DNA of 64,000 nt from Chitinophagaceae bacterium UBA1930 (GTDB lineage: Bacteria; Bacteroidota; Bacteroidia; Chitinophagales; Chitinophagaceae), in assembly GCA_002337145.1 (NCBI GenBank), contig DDFK01000002.1, positions 1,176,866-1,240,865 of the forward strand, read 5' to 3'. Positions 61,393 through 64,000 of this stretch are shown here, piece by piece. Made by a program: the position numbers and the translations under genes. Every line of letters begins with the position of its first letter. Position 1 is the stretch's first letter. The notes under the pieces are model-generated. The model was not told where the DNA came from and did not search any database. It saw nothing but the letters and a program-made list of their open reading frames with translations.

Positions 61393-62112
61393 TTATGCAA
61401 GGTTCAGTACTTCTTTCATGGTAAATATACCTTTTTTACCTATTATAAACTCGGCTGCCAATACTGCACCGCCTGCAAAGCCTTTGCGGTTGTGGGCGGT
61501 GTGTATGATTTCGATATCGTCAATGGGTGATGTGTATTTTATTTTATGGGTGCCGGGTGCGGGGTCTATCCTTTCAGATACAATGCTTAGCTGTTCTTTG
61601 TTGGTTGCAGGTTCGTTTACCCATTGTTTTTTGGAAGCAATATGATGCAGTACCTGCTCGGCAAGGGTTATGGCCGTGCCGCTGGGTGCATCCCTTTTTT
61701 GGGTATGGTGTATCTCTTCCAACAGTACATCGTATTCGGGGTGGTTGGCCATCAGTTTGGCCAGGTAGGTGTTCAGTTCAAAAAAAAGGTTTACGCCAAT
61801 GCTGAAATTGCTGGCATAGAGCAATGTGCCGTTTTGTTGTTGGCAGATGGATTTGATTTCGTCCCATTTATCCAACCAGCCCGTGGAGCCGCAAATAACG
61901 GGTACACCAGCTTCAAGGCATTTCTGTACGTTTTCAAAAGCACTGTGCGGCGAGGTGAACTCTATGGCCACATCTGCTTGTTGCACAGCTTCTGTTGTAA
62001 AATCTGCTGTATTGTCAATGGATATTTTCAATACTATTTCGTGGCCTTTTGCTACGGCAATTTCTTCTATAGCCTGTCCCATTTTGCCGTAACCGATCAA
62101 TGCAATTTTCAT
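61393..62112 (-). CDS. dapB: 4-hydroxy-tetrahydrodipicolinate reductase
   Basis: DapB reduces hydroxytetrahydrodipicolinate in the diaminopimelate/lysine pathway that feeds peptidoglycan synthesis. The 239 residues are on the short side but complete. The nucleotide-binding N-terminus is MKIALIGYGKMGQAIEEIAV. VAIEFTSPHSAFENV and VPVICGSTGW are in the Rossmann domain. The active site has EEIHHTQKRDAPSGTAI with the catalytic His pair and Lys. The C-terminal HNRKGFAGGAVLAAEFI is also typical. A histidine kinase gene follows after nine bases, an unexpected partner for a biosynthetic gene. Confidence 0.95.
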   Translation of the reverse strand: MKIALIGYGKMGQAIEEIAVAKGHEIVLKISIDNTADFTTEAVQQADVAIEFTSPHSAFENVQKCLEAGVPVICGSTGWLDKWDEIKSICQQQNGTLLYASNFSIGVNLFFELNTYLAKLMANHPEYDVLLEEIHHTQKRDAPSGTAITLAEQVLHHIASKKQWVNEPATNKEQLSIVSERIDPAPGTHKIKYTSPIDDIEIIHTAHNRKGFAGGAVLAAEFIIGKKGIFTMKEVLNLA

Positions 62113-62263
62113 GTTTACTGTTGTATGCGTTTAGGTGGTAAAGTTATTTGTTGGCGGTATATGAGCGGTAAATAATTGGTTCGTTGCGGGCTTTACACAA
62201 AAATGGCTGTTGACGCTTTTTGGGAAAAAATGGTTTTTGCCAAAGTAGTGGCTATTACTAAAG

Positions 62264-62315
62264 TGTGATAATTGCTGTTGTGATAATTTTTTTTATCACA
62301 ACAGCAATTATCACA
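62264..62315. repeat. Perfect 23-base inverted repeat (large hairpin)
   Basis: The left arm (62264-62286) begins TGTGATAATTGCTGTTGTGA and the right arm (62293-62315) is its exact complement; the loop is six T. It lies in the 421-base spacer 62113-62533 between dapB and the endonuclease gene. Fifteen of its bases recur at the window end. No ORF of coding character lies here; the rest of the spacer holds a period-10/11 array and a terminator. Confidence 0.8.
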
Positions 62316-62345
62316 AACCGGAAAAACTGGGTGGTTGCAGGTTGC

Positions 62346-62377
62346 CACGAATGGGCACGGATAAAGCACGAATGGGG
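62346..62377. repeat. Period-10/11 array
   Basis: Three units are seen: CACGAATGGG, CACGGATAAAG, CACGAATGGGG. Similar CACGAAT-type tracts are, as I recall, common in Bacteroidota spacers. Confidence 0.45.
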
Positions 62378-62472
62378 AATACTGTTGGCAGTTGTGGGTG
62401 GGGTTGTTGGGTTGGATTTTTTATTGTATGATGAATGTTTGTTGGGGTATGTATGAAAGAGTATGTCGATTG

Positions 62473-62512
62473 AACAACAAAAGCTGCATTGTGCAATGCA
62501 GCTTTTGTTGTT
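62473..62512 (-). terminator. Terminator of the endonuclease gene
   Basis: AACAACAAAAGCTGCATTG (62473-62491) pairs perfectly with its complement at 62494-62512, leaving two central bases. It lies 22 bases after the minus-strand stop and is A/T rich on the outside. Confidence 0.8.
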
Positions 62513-62533
62513 GTTCTATTCCCAACAGAAATC

Positions 62534-63862
62534 TTATTGATAATCCACCTTCGCCTTCAAATAATCCTTAATCAGTACCGATACATTCTTCATTAAATCG
62601 TACCCAACATTTGCTTCAATGGCGTTTACGCTGGTGCGGTAGGTTTTCCAGTTGCTGCTTACGCTGATGTTGTTGGGGGCATCTACCGCAATGATCCTGG
62701 TGGCGGTGTCGATGCGTGAAAGGTCGTGGTTGCCGTTGGCCAACAGTATCACCACTTTGTACACCTGTGCCGGTACCGCAATCTTGCCGCTTTTAATGGT
62801 AGTGGCATAGCCGTTATTGCCCGTACCGCCAGAGCCGTAGGAGCCCATGATGATATAGGCTTCCTTACCTGTGTTTACCTGTGCACGTATATAGTCTTCC
62901 ATATTGCCCCATGTTTGCTGGTTCAGGTAGGGTGCCTGTGGTATCATATTGCTCATGAGGAATGTGGAGGAGTTGGCGGTGTAGGTAAGCGTTCTGTCGG
63001 CACTGGGGCAGTTATGTCCACGGTCAAAACCACTGCCTTCGTAGCTGGTGCTGCCCGCCCTGTACCAACCTGTTGGTAAGGATGAATCCTGTCTGAATGT
63101 GTTGGTCCGGTCGGTTGTATCTAGGTCGCCTGTGTACACATGCCAACTTACCCAGTTGGGTGTTGCATGGTCCCTGTGGTACGACATGGCATAGTAGGTT
63201 TTGTCCATAAAATAATTGGTGGTACTGTCTACCACATGCAGGGCATTGGTAGGGTTGCCCAGTAACAGGTTGTCGTTATCGGTGCCTTCGTCAAATGGGG
63301 TAATGGTTACATCGTCAATATTGATGCGGTTGCTGCCACCACTTAGCTTCTTGATCTTGAAACGCACATCGGCTGCTGTTTTCAGCGTATAGCTTACGGT
63401 TTGCAGGGTAGTGGAGGAGGAGGTGATCACATCGCCAATTGCCGTATAGGTACTACTGTCTGTTGATATCTGCAATTGCCATGTGCTGTTGCCATCTGTA
63501 CCATACACTGCATGTTTGATGCTGATGGTGGCGGCACCGCCTACATTGAAGTTCATGGATATGCTGCCCGTGTTTTGTATGCGGGTGCTCTTGGTGCCGT
63601 TTTTACGGTCGTTGGCCAGGGAGCCAATCAATGCATCGTCAAAATACCAGGAGCCGGAAGCAAGTGTTGCATTGGCTGCGGCGTAAGAACTTTTGGTGCC
63701 TGCTTCAAAATCTTCGGTAAGGGTGGTGGTGGACAGTGGCAGCTTCATACCGTTGTTCATGGTGTAGGCGGGTGACTGTACAGGTTCGTCCATTTGTTTT
63801 TTACAGGAAGAAGCAAGCATAACAAAGCATAGGATGGCCGGTAAGGCGTGGTGTTTTCTCAT
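62534..63862 (-). CDS. Lipoprotein DNA/RNA non-specific endonuclease
   Basis: With ATG at 63860-63862 the protein is 442 residues and begins with a lipoprotein signal (LCFVMLASSC). The first half (about 50-200) is a beta-sandwich, probably a carbohydrate-binding-like or CBM-type module (SISMNFNVGGAATISIKHAV). The second half is a beta-beta-alpha metal nuclease of the NUC1 family. The active motif is FDRGHNCPSADR (His283), and the metal Asn is in QAPYLNQQTWGNMEDYIR. Such enzymes degrade extracellular DNA and RNA for nutrient use or defence. It is exported, and no immunity protein gene is visible next to it. Confidence 0.92.
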   Translation of the reverse strand: MRKHHALPAILCFVMLASSCKKQMDEPVQSPAYTMNNGMKLPLSTTTLTEDFEAGTKSSYAAANATLASGSWYFDDALIGSLANDRKNGTKSTRIQNTGSISMNFNVGGAATISIKHAVYGTDGNSTWQLQISTDSSTYTAIGDVITSSSTTLQTVSYTLKTAADVRFKIKKLSGGSNRINIDDVTITPFDEGTDNDNLLLGNPTNALHVVDSTTNYFMDKTYYAMSYHRDHATPNWVSWHVYTGDLDTTDRTNTFRQDSSLPTGWYRAGSTSYEGSGFDRGHNCPSADRTLTYTANSSTFLMSNMIPQAPYLNQQTWGNMEDYIRAQVNTGKEAYIIMGSYGSGGTGNNGYATTIKSGKIAVPAQVYKVVILLANGNHDLSRIDTATRIIAVDAPNNISVSSNWKTYRTSVNAIEANVGYDLMKNVSVLIKDYLKAKVDYQ

Positions 63863-63972
63863 ATTAGTGTTTTTAGATAGGTAGATATGCCAATAGGCAA
63901 CAGACAAAATAGTGATTGATGGAAAGGGCTTCAACCCCTATTGGACAATTGAATGGCCTGTGGTGCGTGAGC

Positions 63973-63987
63973 CTGTTGTGATAATTT
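63973..63987. repeat. 15-base repeat of the 62264-62315 hairpin
   Basis: CTGTTGTGATAATTT here is identical to 62275-62289. The following bases (GTGTTGTGAAAAA) run off the window end and may be the start of another hairpin. Confidence 0.55.
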
Positions 63988-64000
63988 GTGTTGTGAAAAA

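Noticed and set aside
62265..62456. Open frame of 63 codons across the dapB-endonuclease spacer
   Set aside because: It translates the hairpin and the period-10/11 array, has no recognisable domain and looks like a by-product of the repeats.
1..64000. tRNA, rRNA or CRISPR loci
   Set aside because: No spacer shows tRNA T-loop patterns with matching stems, no rRNA-like sequence, and no array of identical repeats with unique spacers. The periodic arrays have no spacers.

Overview
The window reads as a chromosomal segment of a Bacteroidota bacterium, most probably of the Chitinophagaceae or a close relative. The evidence is: type IX secretion sorting domains (28072-30891 and 46717-48633), SusC-like carboxypeptidase-regulatory and plug modules, a DUF2723/GT117 membrane protein, the Bacteroidota-specific HYC_CC_PP protein, a DUF1800/DUF1501 pair, few clear Shine-Dalgarno sites, and several -7 boxes of the TAnnTTTG type. 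I cannot assign a genus. I see no rRNA, tRNA, CRISPR array, prophage or transposase gene; almost all of the window is ordinary core genome with dense, short intergenic spaces.

Layout. 1-5145: end of a DUF2723 gene, then a VWA protein and a MoxR-like AAA+ ATPase. Between those two genes sits a small GxxExxY nuclease-fold gene bracketed by 30-base inverted repeats. 5185-7793: murB, a Nudix hydrolase, pyrE and a periplasmic HMA protein. 7871-10419: a BlaI/M56 regulator pair with a visible operator. 10616-14127: purine salvage (guanine deaminase, PNP) and a porin. 14221-17208: a periplasmic metal/thiol cluster (HYC_CC_PP, two HMA proteins, a TlpA thioredoxin, a beta-barrel protein). 17245-21019: a membrane-inserted amidohydrolase, a nitroreductase and a secreted protein. 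21139-23995: thrS, a coiled-coil membrane protein, infC. 24038-30891: a plug-only protein, a beta-barrel, lon and a large T9SS surface protein. 30967-32956: pyrR, pyrB, coaD. 33176-42060: DUF1800/DUF1501, a saccharopine dehydrogenase-like enzyme, gyrA and a TPR protein. 42326-50937: rocD, a VIT1 transporter, DinB plus subtilase, a chimeric VWA surface protein, groES-groL. 51127-63862: aminotransferase, DUF4397 lipoprotein, a class A beta-lactamase-fold serine hydrolase, kdsA, threonine dehydrogenase, outer membrane proteins, an Rrf2 regulator, a dapB/histidine kinase/response regulator run, and a secreted DNA/RNA endonuclease.

The least explained signal lies between the genes. Several spacers carry short degenerate tandem arrays with a strict period. 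Period-8 arrays occur as inverted pairs at three places: before the VWA gene, around the GxxExxY gene, and between groES and groL. The two pairs without a gene share almost the same layout (arms of four octamers, spacer of about 40 bases), although their unit sequences differ. Period-7 arrays occur singly: inside murB, between pyrR and pyrB, and after groL. Looser period-10/11 arrays lie before pyrE and after dapB. This suggests a family of periodic elements, one of which carries a nuclease-like gene. That link is my inference; the periodicity and the pairing are visible directly.
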